64,000 bases of DNA from Pectobacterium sp. PL152 (lineage in GTDB: Bacteria; Pseudomonadota; Gammaproteobacteria; Enterobacterales; Enterobacteriaceae). The notes below the pieces were generated by a model that saw nothing but the letters and a program-made list of their open reading frames with translations, was not told the DNA's origin and did not search any database. The translations under genes were made by a program, and so were the position numbers. Position 1 is the stretch's first letter. Each line of letters begins with the position of its first letter. Positions 1-9,727 of the stretch are shown in pieces. The stretch is from NCBI GenBank assembly GCA_021907015.1, contig CP091064.1:310001-374000 (forward strand). The letters run 5' to 3'.

Positions 1-851
1 TAGCCATGCAAACATCGCGATTTGTTTCAGATCCATACCGCGTTCATTTGCCAGATAGAGCGGTACCCAAAAGCTGAGCACGGCCCACGCGGGTTCCGCC
101 ATAAAAGCGGGAATCGCAATACCGTAAAAGCGTTTGTTTTTTGAGACGGTCTTCAGCGCGGTAAAGAAAGGCAGTTTGACAGGAGGCGCTTCGTTGTCCT
201 GACGGATGAAATCCAGCTCCTCGCGGCTTAAATTGGGGTGATCTTCCGGGTTATGGTAGAACAGCCACCACAGTGCCACCCACAGCAGCGCCAGCCCACC
301 GGTGAACATAAATGCGCCCTGCCAGCCCAGATAGGCATGCGCCACGACGATAATCGGCGGTGCCAGCATCGCGCCGATGGAGAAACCGACACCGGCCCAA
401 CCTGCCGCAATCGGACGTTCCTTTTTCGGGAACCACTCACCCAACGTTTTGGCATTCGCTGGTGTCGCCGCGGCTTCCGATGCCCCCATAAAAAGCGCAG
501 AAGCGCCAGATGCAGCCAGCTTCCCGCCCCCGCGTGGAAGATGCACATCAGCGCCCAGATTGTGGCGCAGATCATAAAGCCCATTTTCAGACCGATGACA
601 TCGATCAGCCAGCCGCAAATCGGCTGAAAGATGGTGTACGCAAGCTGGAATGCACCCACAATCCAGGAATATTGCTCGGTGGTGATACCCATCGTGGTTT
701 TCAGTTCTGGTGCCAGAATACCGAGCGAGTTACGCGTGATGTAGTTAACAGTAACGCCAAGCAGAAACAGGCCAAGAACCCACCAGCGCAGGTTTCTGAA
801 TGTCCGTTTGCCTTTGGTAGCGATGGAGGACGAATTGATGTCGAGACTCAT
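1..851 (-). CDS. ExuT-family hexuronate MFS transporter (C-terminus outside window; one frameshift)
   Basis: Inner-membrane major facilitator transporter, probably importing galacturonate/glucuronate from pectin breakdown. The start (ATG at 851) has an AGGAG site just upstream and gives MSLDINSSS, followed by a cytoplasmic lead and a first membrane helix. The sequence matches the ExuT/anion:cation symporter pattern: YITRNSLGILAPEL in helix 1, the loop GWLIDVIGLKMG, then GEWFPKKERPIAAG. The gene runs off the left edge, so only about the first 285 residues are visible. A run of five C at 483-487 (G on the coding strand) is one base short: LRFLWG should continue ASEAAATPAN. An ExuR/UxuR-like palindrome lies upstream at 996-1013, which supports a hexuronate role. 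Exact substrate is inferred. Confidence 0.8.
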
Positions 852-995
852 GGTGACTCCTATACAGGAAAGTAGGGTTACATTGGTCTGATATCTCAGC
901 GGCATTTTTGTATTTATAGCCTACCGAACACTCAAACCATTTTCATGTCATTGTATTTATTAATTTAAATCCTTTTTTATTGCCTCTAACCACTG

Positions 996-1013
996 AAATT
1001 GGTTTACCAAATC
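996..1013. promoter_or_regulatory. ExuR/UxuR-type operator candidate
   Basis: AAATTGGTTTACCAAATC resembles the enterobacterial UxuR/ExuR consensus AAATTGGTATACCAATTT (15 of 18 positions by eye). It sits about 145 bp upstream of the hexuronate transporter start and in the divergent gap before the LacI gene. GntR-family hexuronate repressors bind such palindromes; occupation here is inferred. Confidence 0.55.
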
Positions 1014-1171
1014 GAGAGTAGAACAATTGAAAATCGTGAAACACTCACTTTTTTGAAAACATTTTCATGCTATGGTCAAAATGCAGGCAAAAAACCCTCT
1101 GTATCCCCTGAAAACAGGAAACAGATAGCAATGAAAACTTTGTCATTTTCGAAGGTGAACGGGATCACAAA

Positions 1172-2242
1172 ATGAAAGGAAACCTGAAAATACGTGAAAT
1201 TGCGCAGCGGACAGGCTACTCGATCAGTACAGTTTCACGCGTATTGTCTGGTCAGTCCAATACCAGCGAGCACGCAAAAGCAGAGATTCTCAACTGTGCC
1301 CGCCAGTGCGGCGTACTGGCCGATCTTGCCAACGGCCGCCTGCTCTTGAACGGGCTGACAATATTCGCTCCACCGCGCGCTTTTGATATTCGGTCCGACA
1401 TCTTCTATCACAAAGTGGTACAGAGCATCATTGATGCCCTAAAGCCGCACGATGTGCGAGTGCGATACTGTGGACTGGAAGAAAATGACAGCGATGCCGC
1501 GCTCTTTTTAGACAAAATGCGCGATCCGGCCACGGAGGCGGCACTGCTGATCGGCATCGACGATCCCTATATTCACGCGCTGGCGGCAGACAGCGGTAAG
1601 CCCTGCATATTGATTAACTGTCTCGACCGTAAGATGCGACTGCCGGGTGTGGCACCGGCACACCGGTTAATCGGCGAGTTCTCCGCGCACTATCTCTTCG
1701 AGCAAGGACACCATACCGTGTTGACGCTGTTATGCCTGCGTCGCTACACCATGGAGCTACGTCTGGACGGTATCCGGGATGCCTATCAGTACCATAACCT
1801 GCCGTTTTCCAGTGGGGAGAACTTGCTGTCGTTAGATAATTTCAGCACGGCAGATGCGGAACAGGCGATGACCGCCTTTTTGTCCCGCTGTCCGCAGGAT
1901 AAATGGCCTACGGCTATTCTGGCAGGCGGTGATTTTATCGCGGTCGGGGTGGTCAATGCGCTGCATAAGGCGGGATTGCGCGTACCGCAGGATGTCTCGG
2001 TGATGAGTATGGATGGCTTCAATCTGTCGGCCATTCACGATGTGCCGCTCACGTCGGTACACGTGCCGCGTGAAGCGCTGGGCGAAGAGGCCGTCAGGCT
2101 GCTGCAATACCGCCTGATCCGTCCCGAAGCCCCGGTTGGCAACACGCTACTCAACGGTACGCTGGTCGTTCGCCAATCCGTCAGGCGGCTGCGCGCCAGT
2201 AAATCGGTAGCACCCGTACAGGACGAAAGCCTTTACGACTGA
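1172..2242 (+). CDS. LacI-family transcriptional regulator
   Basis: 356-residue repressor-type regulator. Residues ~5-27 form the LacI helix-turn-helix (IREIAQRTGYSISTVSRVLS), followed by a periplasmic-binding-protein-like effector domain ending with the LacI signatures AILAGGDFIAVGVVNAL, LRVPQDVSVMSMDGF and LTSVHVPREALG. It is transcribed away from the hexuronate transporter across a 320-bp gap, so it may control that gene, but the effector cannot be read from sequence. The reading frame is intact. Its end overlaps the convergent LysR gene by 10 bp. No strong ribosome site is visible at ATG 1172. Confidence 0.85.
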   Translation: MKGNLKIREIAQRTGYSISTVSRVLSGQSNTSEHAKAEILNCARQCGVLADLANGRLLLNGLTIFAPPRAFDIRSDIFYHKVVQSIIDALKPHDVRVRYCGLEENDSDAALFLDKMRDPATEAALLIGIDDPYIHALAADSGKPCILINCLDRKMRLPGVAPAHRLIGEFSAHYLFEQGHHTVLTLLCLRRYTMELRLDGIRDAYQYHNLPFSSGENLLSLDNFSTADAEQAMTAFLSRCPQDKWPTAILAGGDFIAVGVVNALHKAGLRVPQDVSVMSMDGFNLSAIHDVPLTSVHVPREALGEEAVRLLQYRLIRPEAPVGNTLLNGTLVVRQSVRRLRASKSVAPVQDESLYD

Positions 2243-3135
2243 GCCTGCAACCACTGCTGTGCCGCATCAAAGAAATTCTGCGCCAGCGGTGTCGCTCTGC
2301 CTGCCTGTGCGACAACAACCGCGGCGCGGCGGCGCATCGGCGGAAAGTGCAGCGGCCGCAGCGTTAACGCGGGCGTCATTTCCGGAATCAGGCTGCCGTG
2401 GGGAACAATCCCGCACCCCAGCCCGACATAGGTACTTTGGATCAGTTGCAGGACAGAAGCGCTTTCCACTTTTACCCACGGCGAGACGCCCATTTCACGG
2501 AAATGGCTATCCAGATAGCGACGGAAATAACGGCTGGCCTCCGCCAGACAAAGCGGCACATCGGAGAGTACGGTGAGAGGCAGCGGCGTGTCACCCACTA
2601 ACTGCGGGAAATGGTGAGGATGAAACAACAGATCGATGCCCTGCTCCATTAGCGGCGATGCCTGAAAGTGCAGCTCCTGTAGCGTCGAGAACTCAAAAAA
2701 GCCGATACCGACATCTACCGAATGCGCATTCAGCGCTTCCAGCAGTTGATCCGCGCTGAACAGCGAAATCTGAAAATCCAACTGCGGGTAAACCTCATTG
2801 ACCGCGGCCAGCAGGCTCGATAACGCGATGCTGCTTTGCGGCACCGCACCGATGCGCAATACGCCACTCACGCCACGCTTCAGCGACGCCACTTCCAGCT
2901 TCAGCCCCTGATACACCGAGACGATCTCCCGTGCCCAGGCCAGCACGCGCTCGCCTTCGGCGGTAAAGCCCTCAAAATTGTTACCCCGGTTGATTAGCGC
3001 CAGATCCAGCTCTTTTTCCAGATTCTTCAACCGCATGGAGAGCGTTGGCTGACTGACAAAACTGGCTTCCGCTGCCCGGCCAAAATGGCGCTCTTTCTCC
3101 AGATTGCACAGGTATTGCAGTTGCTTAATATCCAT
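2233..3135 (-). CDS. LysR-family transcriptional regulator
   Basis: About 300 residues from ATG 3135 (MDIKQLQYLCNLEKERHFG); a longer reading from 3162 adds nine residues with no homology value. The N-terminal winged HTH is typical (AAEASFVSQPTLSMRLKNLE, residues ~20-40), followed by a substrate-binding domain with the family's late motif VGLGCGIVPHGSL. It is divergent from the YdeP-type oxidoreductase at 3503 across a 370-bp gap containing an ERIC-like repeat, so it could regulate that gene; this is inference. Frame intact. Confidence 0.85.
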   Translation of the reverse strand: MDIKQLQYLCNLEKERHFGRAAEASFVSQPTLSMRLKNLEKELDLALINRGNNFEGFTAEGERVLAWAREIVSVYQGLKLEVASLKRGVSGVLRIGAVPQSSIALSSLLAAVNEVYPQLDFQISLFSADQLLEALNAHSVDVGIGFFEFSTLQELHFQASPLMEQGIDLLFHPHHFPQLVGDTPLPLTVLSDVPLCLAEASRYFRRYLDSHFREMGVSPWVKVESASVLQLIQSTYVGLGCGIVPHGSLIPEMTPALTLRPLHFPPMRRRAAVVVAQAGRATPLAQNFFDAAQQWLQAQS

Positions 3136-3287
3136 CGTCAGACTCTGTAGTGGGTAAGCCACAAGTATACTCTGATAAATAACCTCTATCCCACCATAGC
3201 CGCATTTGATTAGACGGGATCGCCGACGGCACCTAAACTTCCCTCAAGAGCAAATATTTAAAATTTTGTTCACATAAAAAAAAAAAA

Positions 3288-3480
3288 CCCTAAATAATTC
3301 GAGTTTCAGGCCGGCGGCAACGCAGCGAGTCCCCAGGAGCTTACTCAAGTAAGTGACTGGGGTGACAAATCTGCTGGGAGCAGATTTGAACGCTGCTTGC
3401 AGCGGCCCTTCAGGGCGAGGCCCACGACGGGCCGAGTATTTGAGGCGGCCAACACACCTGCAACTTGAAGTATGACGGGT
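3288..3480 (-). repeat. ERIC-containing composite intergenic repeat, copy 1 (reverse orientation)
   Basis: Runs from CCCTAAATAATTCGAG to CAACTTGAAGTATGACGGGT, the reverse complement of the element at 19055-19255. The part at 3331-3365 reads CCCCAGGAGCTTAC, then TCAAGTAAGTGACTGGGG, the well-known ERIC core. Inner inverted repeats CAAATCTGCT/AGCAGATTTG and a GC-rich arm follow. A 12-A run (3276-3287) abuts one end. It occupies the LysR/ydeP gap. Confidence 0.8.
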
Positions 3481-3502
3481 TTATTCACCTGCGGAACATG
3501 CT

Positions 3503-5815
3503 ATGAAATTCAAACCATCCATCAAGCCATACCGCAATGCGGCTGGCGGCTGGGGCTCGTTGGAAGCCACCACGCGTTTTGTGCTCGACAGCAAGCAAGC
3601 GCTGAAAAATATCCGAAACTTGTTGCGGGTCAATAAATCGAAAGGTTTTGACTGCCCCGGCTGCGCCTGGGGTGATGACAACAGCAGCACGTTCAGTTTC
3701 TGCGAAAATGGCGCGAAAGCGGTCAGTTGGGAAGCGACGCGCAAAGCGGTCGATCTGGATTTCTTCGCCGCCCATAGCGTCACGACGCTACGCCAGCAAA
3801 GCGACTATTTCCTTGAATATCAGGGGCGTTTAACCCACCCGATGCGTTATGACCGCGTCAGCGACCGCTATGTTCCCATCGACTGGGACGCGGCGTTTGC
3901 GCTGATTGCTCAGCACATCAATAATATGGCTCATCCCGATCAGGTGGAGCTTTATACGTCCGGCCGTGCCAGTAATGAAGCCTCTTATCTGTATCAGCTT
4001 TTTGGTCGCATGCTGGGCACCAACAATTTCCCTGACTGCTCGAATATGTGCCATGAGGCCAGCGGAATCGGTCTGAAACAGAGTATCGGTGTGGGGAAAG
4101 GCACGATCCGGCTGGATGATTTTGAACACGCTGACGCCATCTTCGTTTTTGGTCAGAATCCTGGCACCAACCACCCACGCATGCTGCACAGCCTGCGCCA
4201 CGCCGCCGATCGCGGCGCGCATATCGTCTCCTTTAATACGCTACGCGAACGCGGTCTGGAACGTTTTGCCAATCCGCAGAATCCGCTGGAGCTGCTCACG
4301 CCACTGTCCGGCACCATTAGTGAAACCTACCTGCAACCGAATCTGGGCGGCGATATGGCTGCCGTGCGCGGCATGGTGAAAGCACTGCTGGAAACACATC
4401 GCCAGCGTCTGTCTGCCGGGGAAGCGGGTTTATTCGATCAGGATTTCCTGTCTACGCATACCCAACAGGTGGACGAATATCTGGCCGTTGTCGACGCGAC
4501 AAGCTGGCAGAAAATCGAACAGCAGTCCGGCCTGAACGAAGCGCAACTGCGCTATGTGGCGGCGATTTATCAGCAGTCTCCGCGGGTGATTTGCACCTGG
4601 GCGATGGGCATTACTCAGCACAAGCATTCCGTCGCTACCGTGCGGGAGATCGTAAACCTGCAACTGCTGTTCGGGCAGTTAGGGAAACCGGGTGCAGGTC
4701 TGTGTCCAGTGCGCGGCCACAGTAATGTGCAGGGTAACCGGACCATGGGGATCGATGAGAAGCCGACAGCGGCATTTCTCGATCGTCTGGCGGCGCATTA
4801 TGGTTTCACACCGCCTTACGCCGCAGGCCACAACACGGTAGAAGCGCTGGAAGCGATGCTGCGTGATGAGATAAAAGTGCTCATCGCGCTGGGCGGTAAC
4901 CTCGCCGCTGCTGCACCGGATTCGGCGCGTACCGAAGAAGCGCTCAGCCGCTGCGATCTGACCGTACACATCAGCACCAAGCTCAACCGCAGCCACCTGA
5001 TTACCGGTAAGGTTGATGCGCTGATTCTGCCGACGCTTGGCCGTACCGATCTCGACATGCAGGCCAGCGGCCCGCAGTTTATTACCGTCGAAGATTCTTT
5101 CAGCATGGTGCATGCGTCCCAGGGTGTCGGACAGCCGCTTTCGCCGTTGCAGCGCTCGGAAACAGCAATTGTTGCCGGGATTGCCAATGCGGTTCTCGGT
5201 CATGAACAGATCGACTGGCTGGCGCTGGCGGACGATTACTCACGCATCCGCGATCACATCGCCGCGACCATTCCCGGCTTTACCGATTTCAATGCCAACT
5301 GCGACCTCCCGGGCGGATTCTATCTCGGTAACGCTGCCGCCGAGCTGCGCTTCAATACCCTCAACGGGAAAGCGCAATTCAGCCATGTCGCGCTGCCCGA
5401 TACGCTGTTCCCACAGCTACAAGGCAGCGACGTGCCTTTTACCCTGCAAACCCTGCGTTCGCACGACCAGTACAACACCACCATTTATGGGCTGGATGAC
5501 CGCTACCGCGGCGTGTACGGGCAGCGGGAAGTTCTGTTCATGCACCCGGATGATATCCGCGCGCTGGGGCTGGAAGATGGCGATCGGGTCGATATCGAAA
5601 CGTTGTGGAACGACGGTATCACCCGCGTCGTCAACGGTTTCAAGCTGGTGAGCTACGCCATTCCGCGCGGCAATCTGGCAGCGTATTACCCGGAAACCAA
5701 CCCGCTGGTACCGCTGTCTAGCTTCGGGGATGAAACGCACACGCCGACGTCTAAATCGGTACCAGTTAGCGTTCGTCGTAGTATGCAAACTGAATCTCTG
5801 CTGCGCATCGCCTAG
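3503..5815 (+). CDS. ydeP: FdhF/YdeP-family molybdopterin oxidoreductase
   Basis: 770 residues, close to E. coli YdeP (759). The N-terminus has a Cys pair (DCPGCAWGDD, residues ~50-59); the molybdopterin region includes YTSGRASNEASYLYQLFGR and DCSNMCHEASG, where the Cys preceding His-Glu sits at the formate-dehydrogenase active-site position. The C-terminus carries a dinucleotide-binding beta-barrel (MHPDDIRALGLEDGDRV). No Tat signal peptide is seen, so it is probably cytoplasmic. YdeP in E. coli is linked to acid resistance; the substrate of the family is not established. Intact frame with no obvious partner subunits. The divergent LysR gene at 2233-3135 may regulate it. Confidence 0.85.
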   Translation: MKFKPSIKPYRNAAGGWGSLEATTRFVLDSKQALKNIRNLLRVNKSKGFDCPGCAWGDDNSSTFSFCENGAKAVSWEATRKAVDLDFFAAHSVTTLRQQSDYFLEYQGRLTHPMRYDRVSDRYVPIDWDAAFALIAQHINNMAHPDQVELYTSGRASNEASYLYQLFGRMLGTNNFPDCSNMCHEASGIGLKQSIGVGKGTIRLDDFEHADAIFVFGQNPGTNHPRMLHSLRHAADRGAHIVSFNTLRERGLERFANPQNPLELLTPLSGTISETYLQPNLGGDMAAVRGMVKALLETHRQRLSAGEAGLFDQDFLSTHTQQVDEYLAVVDATSWQKIEQQSGLNEAQLRYVAAIYQQSPRVICTWAMGITQHKHSVATVREIVNLQLLFGQLGKPGAGLCPVRGHSNVQGNRTMGIDEKPTAAFLDRLAAHYGFTPPYAAGHNTVEALEAMLRDEIKVLIALGGNLAAAAPDSARTEEALSRCDLTVHISTKLNRSHLITGKVDALILPTLGRTDLDMQASGPQFITVEDSFSMVHASQGVGQPLSPLQRSETAIVAGIANAVLGHEQIDWLALADDYSRIRDHIAATIPGFTDFNANCDLPGGFYLGNAAAELRFNTLNGKAQFSHVALPDTLFPQLQGSDVPFTLQTLRSHDQYNTTIYGLDDRYRGVYGQREVLFMHPDDIRALGLEDGDRVDIETLWNDGITRVVNGFKLVSYAIPRGNLAAYYPETNPLVPLSSFGDETHTPTSKSVPVSVRRSMQTESLLRIA

Positions 5816-6044
5816 GCATCTGCCCTCAGCCGCCGCATCAAAAGCTCCCCTGCCGTGCCGTAAAATCGATAGCGTGTACGGCAGGGGGACGTGTTCAAGT
5901 CGGCCCTGACGTGACTCGAATTTATCCGCGCTTTGGCCGCCGCTCTGCGCCCACCTTCCCCCGATTATTCTTGCCGCCAGCACCCGATTCGAGTAAAACT
6001 GTGAACCGCTAATTGAGCCATTCACAACCGTATTTCTGGACGCT

Positions 6045-7979
6045 ATGTTTCAAGATAATCCGCTGCTTGCACAGCTAAAACAGCAACTTCACTCTCAGAC
6101 ACCGCGTGTTGAAGGTGTCGTCAAAGGCACCGATAAAGGATTTGGCTTTCTTGAAGCTGACGGACAAAAAAGCTATTTCATTCCCCCTCCGCACATGAAA
6201 AAAGTGATGCACGGTGACCGGATTACCGCCACCCTGCATACAGAAAAAGAGCGGGAAATTGTCGAGCCAGAAACGCTAATCGAACCCTTCCTGACCCGAT
6301 TTGTTGGCCGCATTCATAAAAAAGACGATCGTTTATCCATTACGCCTGACCATCCGCTGCTGAAAGATGCGATTCCCTGCCGTGCCGCGCGCGATGTGAC
6401 GCACAATTTTCAGGACGGCGATTGGGCGGTGGCAGAGATGCGCCGTCACCCGCTGAAGGGTGACCGTGGATTTCATGCAGAACTGACGCAGTACATCACC
6501 ACGGGCGATGACCCGCTGGTGCCGTGGTGGGTGACATTGTCACGGCATAATCTGGAGCGTGCTGCACCGGACGTTGAAGCAACGGAGCGCCATGACGGTG
6601 AACTCATCCGCGAAGATCTGACCGCGCTGAGCTTTGTCACTATCGACAGCGCCAGCACTGAAGATATGGACGATGCGCTGTACGTACAGGACAACGGCGA
6701 TGGTTCTCTACAATTAACTATCGCGATTGCCGATCCGACCGCGTATGTCGACGCGGGTAGCGAGATTGACAAGATTGCACGCCAGCGTGCCTTCACCAAC
6801 TACCTGCCCGGCTTCAACATCCCGATGCTGCCGCGCTCGCTGTCCGATGATATCTGTTCCCTGCGTCCGGACGAACGTCGCCCTGTCCTCGCTTGCCGCG
6901 TGACGATTGCCGCCGATGGTGCGCTGGGTGACGATATTCACTTCTTTGCCGCCTGGATCGAATCCAAAGCCAAGCTCGCGTATGACAATGTCTCCGACTG
7001 GCTGGAAGAACAAGGCGAATGGCAGCCGCAAAATGACGCGATTGCTGAACAAATTCGTTTGCTGCACCGCGTCTGTCTGGCCCGCAGCGAATGGCGCACC
7101 ACCCATGCGCTGGTATTTAAAGATCGTCCTGATTACCGCTTCCTGCTGGGTGAAAAAGGCGATGTATTGGATATCGTGGTTGAACACCGCCGCATCGCCA
7201 ACCGTATCGTTGAAGAGTCTATGATTGCCGCCAACGTCTGTGCGGCCATTGTGCTGCGCGACAAACTGGGCTTTGGTATCTATAACGTCCATAACGGCTT
7301 CGATCCGGCATCGATTGACCAAGCCGTTGCCGTGTTGGACACCCACGGTATTCAGGCCGATGCGCAGGCGCTGTTAACGCTGGCAGGGTTCTGTAAGTTG
7401 CGTCGCGAGCTGGATGCCCAACCGACACAGTTCCTGGATAGTCGCATTCGCCGCTTCCAGTCTTTCGCGGAAGTCAGCACCACGCCGGGGCCGCACTTTG
7501 GTCTGGGGCTGGAAGCCTATGCCACCTGGACATCCCCTATCCGTAAATACGGCGATATGGTGAATCACCGTTTGTTGAAAGCGGTTATCACCGGACAGGC
7601 TGCGGAAAAACCGCAGGACGATGTTACGGTACAGCTGGCAGAACGCCGTCGCCTTAACCGTATGGCCGAGCGTGATGTCGGCGACTGGTTATATGCTCGC
7701 TACCTCAGCGACAAAGCGGGTACCGATGTGCGCTTCAATGCGGAAATCATTGATGTCACACGCGGCGGTCTGCGTGTCCGTCTGTTGGATAACGGCGCGG
7801 TCGCCTTTATCCCGTCCTCCTTTATCCACGCCGTGCGCGATGAACTGGTGTGCAGCCAGGAAATGGGCACGCTCGCAGTGAAAGGCGAAGTCGTCTATCG
7901 TCAGGGGGATACGCTGGACGTCGTCATCGCGGAAGTGCGTCTGGAAACCCGCAGCGTCGTGGCAAAACCAGCCGCCTAA
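6045..7979 (+). CDS. rnb: Exoribonuclease II
   Basis: 644 residues, the same length as E. coli RNase II, starting [20 protein letters not shown]. Cytoplasmic, processive 3'-5' hydrolysis of single-stranded RNA. Order: two cold-shock domains (N-terminal ~1-170), RNB catalytic domain with the metal-binding aspartates in [14 protein letters not shown] (~200), the loop [18 protein letters not shown], and a C-terminal S1 domain ([20 protein letters not shown]). Frame intact. The inverted repeat CCCCTGCCGT/ACGGCAGGGG at 5847-5887 lies between it and the preceding ydeP-type gene but lacks a T-tract. Confidence 0.97.
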   Translation: MFQDNPLLAQLKQQLHSQTPRVEGVVKGTDKGFGFLEADGQKSYFIPPPHMKKVMHGDRITATLHTEKEREIVEPETLIEPFLTRFVGRIHKKDDRLSITPDHPLLKDAIPCRAARDVTHNFQDGDWAVAEMRRHPLKGDRGFHAELTQYITTGDDPLVPWWVTLSRHNLERAAPDVEATERHDGELIREDLTALSFVTIDSASTEDMDDALYVQDNGDGSLQLTIAIADPTAYVDAGSEIDKIARQRAFTNYLPGFNIPMLPRSLSDDICSLRPDERRPVLACRVTIAADGALGDDIHFFAAWIESKAKLAYDNVSDWLEEQGEWQPQNDAIAEQIRLLHRVCLARSEWRTTHALVFKDRPDYRFLLGEKGDVLDIVVEHRRIANRIVEESMIAANVCAAIVLRDKLGFGIYNVHNGFDPASIDQAVAVLDTHGIQADAQALLTLAGFCKLRRELDAQPTQFLDSRIRRFQSFAEVSTTPGPHFGLGLEAYATWTSPIRKYGDMVNHRLLKAVITGQAAEKPQDDVTVQLAERRRLNRMAERDVGDWLYARYLSDKAGTDVRFNAEIIDVTRGGLRVRLLDNGAVAFIPSSFIHAVRDELVCSQEMGTLAVKGEVVYRQGDTLDVVIAEVRLETRSVVAKPAA

Positions 7980-8183
7980 GCGTCATACCGCCGATTCATC
8001 TCGGCGGGCAGCATCTCCGCGCGGGCGTTCATCGCGAACGACTCCGCGCGTCATCATCGTTTATTCCGCGATATGTTTTACCACCGGCTTTTATCAATGA
8101 TTTGTTTATCTAAATAGCCACGCCTGAACCGTTTTAAGAGCAGTCAACGGCAGGCGGCAACCCTACTAACAGGAGTGTTCCCG

Positions 8184-9101
8184 ATGAAAAAAATAACAAT
8201 CGGCACATCCGCGATACAGGCTTCCAACATTGCGCTGGGCTGTATGCGAATGGCGAAGAAAAGCACGAATGAAGCGGCTGAGATCCTCACTGCTTCCGTC
8301 GAGGCGGGTATCGATTTCTTCGATCACGCGGATATCTATGGTTCCGGCTTGTCGGAAGAGATTTTCGCCGCCGGTTTACAAAAGACGTCCATCCAACGGG
8401 ACACGATTTTTCTGCAATCCAAGTGCGGAATTCGTAAGGGATTTTTTGACTTCTCTAAAGCACACATCATCGCCTCCGTTGAAGGCAGCCTACAGCGTTT
8501 AAAAACGGACTATCTTGATACGCTCCTGCTGCATCGCCCAGACACGCTGTTTGAACCCGATGAGGTTGCCGCCGCCTTCGATGAGCTGGAAAGCAGCGGG
8601 AAAGTGCGCCATTTTGGCGTCAGCAATCAGAACCCGTTGCAGATTGAGCTACTGAAACAATCCGTGCGCCAGCCGCTTATCGCCAATCAATTGCAGTTCA
8701 GTATCATGCACACGGGGATGATTGATGCGGGTTTTAACGTGAATATGACGAACCCGGCATCGGTGAATCACGATGGCGCCATTCTGGAATACAGCCGCCT
8801 GAATACCATGACCATTCAGGCCTGGTCACCCTTCCAGTACGGCTTTTTTGAGGGCGTTTTCCTCGATAATGAGAAATTCCCCAAGCTGAACGCGACGATT
8901 AATCACATTGCCGAGCAGCATGGCGTCACCAACACCGCGATCGCCACCGCGTGGATCTTGCGTCACCCTGCCGCGATGCAGGTAGTTATCGGCACCATGA
9001 GCCCGGAACGTATCCGTGACATCGCGGCGGCGTCTACCCTGTCGCTCAGCCGCGAAGAATGGTACGAGATTTACCGTGCCGCCGGAAACGTTCTGCCTTA
9101 A
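8184..9101 (+). CDS. Aldo/keto reductase, YdhF-like
   Basis: 305-residue NAD(P)H-dependent oxidoreductase with a TIM barrel. ATG 8184 is preferred over GTG 8175 because AGGAG at 8171-8175 is its ribosome site. Catalytic Asp/Tyr lie in DFFDHADIYGSG (~47-58), Lys in FLQSKCG, His in DTLLLHRPD, and the motif KVRHFGVSNQNP is typical of the YdhF group. Substrate unknown. It stands alone; the stop is followed by the palindrome CTTAAGACA/TGTCTTAAG near 9098-9120, without a clear T-tract. Confidence 0.88.
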   Translation: MKKITIGTSAIQASNIALGCMRMAKKSTNEAAEILTASVEAGIDFFDHADIYGSGLSEEIFAAGLQKTSIQRDTIFLQSKCGIRKGFFDFSKAHIIASVEGSLQRLKTDYLDTLLLHRPDTLFEPDEVAAAFDELESSGKVRHFGVSNQNPLQIELLKQSVRQPLIANQLQFSIMHTGMIDAGFNVNMTNPASVNHDGAILEYSRLNTMTIQAWSPFQYGFFEGVFLDNEKFPKLNATINHIAEQHGVTNTAIATAWILRHPAAMQVVIGTMSPERIRDIAAASTLSLSREEWYEIYRAAGNVLP

Positions 9102-9154
9102 GACACATGTTGTCTTAAGCGCACAGGCCCTGCGTCTCGGGTAACGGGAACGCG

Positions 9155-9656
9155 TTACAAACTAGGCATAGGGCCACGTTCAACAAAGGTCGACAGGACA
9201 ATATAGCTACGTGTGCTGTCGACACCTTCCACTTCCTGTAGCTTACCTAACAGTTCCTCTAAGTCTTCCGTATCCCGGGCACGAACCTTGAGCATGACGC
9301 CACAATCTCCGGCGACAGTATGAAACTCCTCAATTTCCGGCAAATGACTTAGTGCCAGTAAACGTTTGGTACTCACGACATTCTTCGTGTTTACCAGCAC
9401 AAAGGTTAATAAGGTCCGACCGACCTTACAGCCATCAATCTTTGCAATGGTCCCCTTGATGACCCCATCCTTTTTAGTCGCTTCACTCTCTCATGCACGG
9501 ACGGCGCAGAAAGGTGCAGCGCTTCCCTAACTCGGCATAGCTCCGACTGCTGTCGGTGGCCAGAAGGGCTAATATTTTTCGGTCCACATCATCCAGTTTT
9601 GCGGGGATGTGTCTTTCCTGCCTAAGCACATTCGTTTTTTCTATTTCATTAGTCAT
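9155..9656 (-). CDS. Lrp/AsnC-family regulator (two frameshifts)
   Basis: Reconstructs to about 167 residues from ATG 9656 (MTNEIEKTNV). N-terminal HTH: LDDVDRKILALLATDSSRS, then HLSAPSVHERVKRL; C-terminal RAM effector domain: EFHTVAGDCGVMLKVRA, SRSYIVLSTFVERGP. Two one-base losses break it: TT at 9523-9524 (one T short; GELGKALHLSAP expected) and T5 at 9471-9475 (VKRLKKDGVIKG expected). Divergent from the MFS exporter at 9728 with a 71-bp gap, a classic regulator-transporter arrangement, so it probably controls that pump in response to an amino acid. The ligand is not readable from sequence. Confidence 0.82.
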
Positions 9657-9727
9657 TTTGTTTCCTTGCCCTAATGGTATTAGGCATAATTTATCACATG
9701 CAAAAATTGTTAGACATAGGGGATATC

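Noticed and set aside
228..905. Reading the transporter N-terminal frame as a complete 225-residue protein
   Set aside because: The tail after LRFLWG is out-of-frame sequence; the conserved continuation is present in the adjacent frame after a one-base correction.
1044..1060. CRP site between the hexuronate transporter and lacI genes (GTGA..TCAC)
   Set aside because: The half-sites are separated by five bases instead of six.
5037..5651. Overlapping 204-codon frame inside the ydeP-type gene
   Set aside because: Low-complexity, Ser/Pro/Arg-rich translation with no homology; a frame shadow of a strongly conserved gene.
5847..5887. Inverted repeat CCCCTGCCGT/ACGGCAGGGG as the ydeP terminator
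   Set aside because: 21-base loop and no T-tract on either strand; too weak to call.
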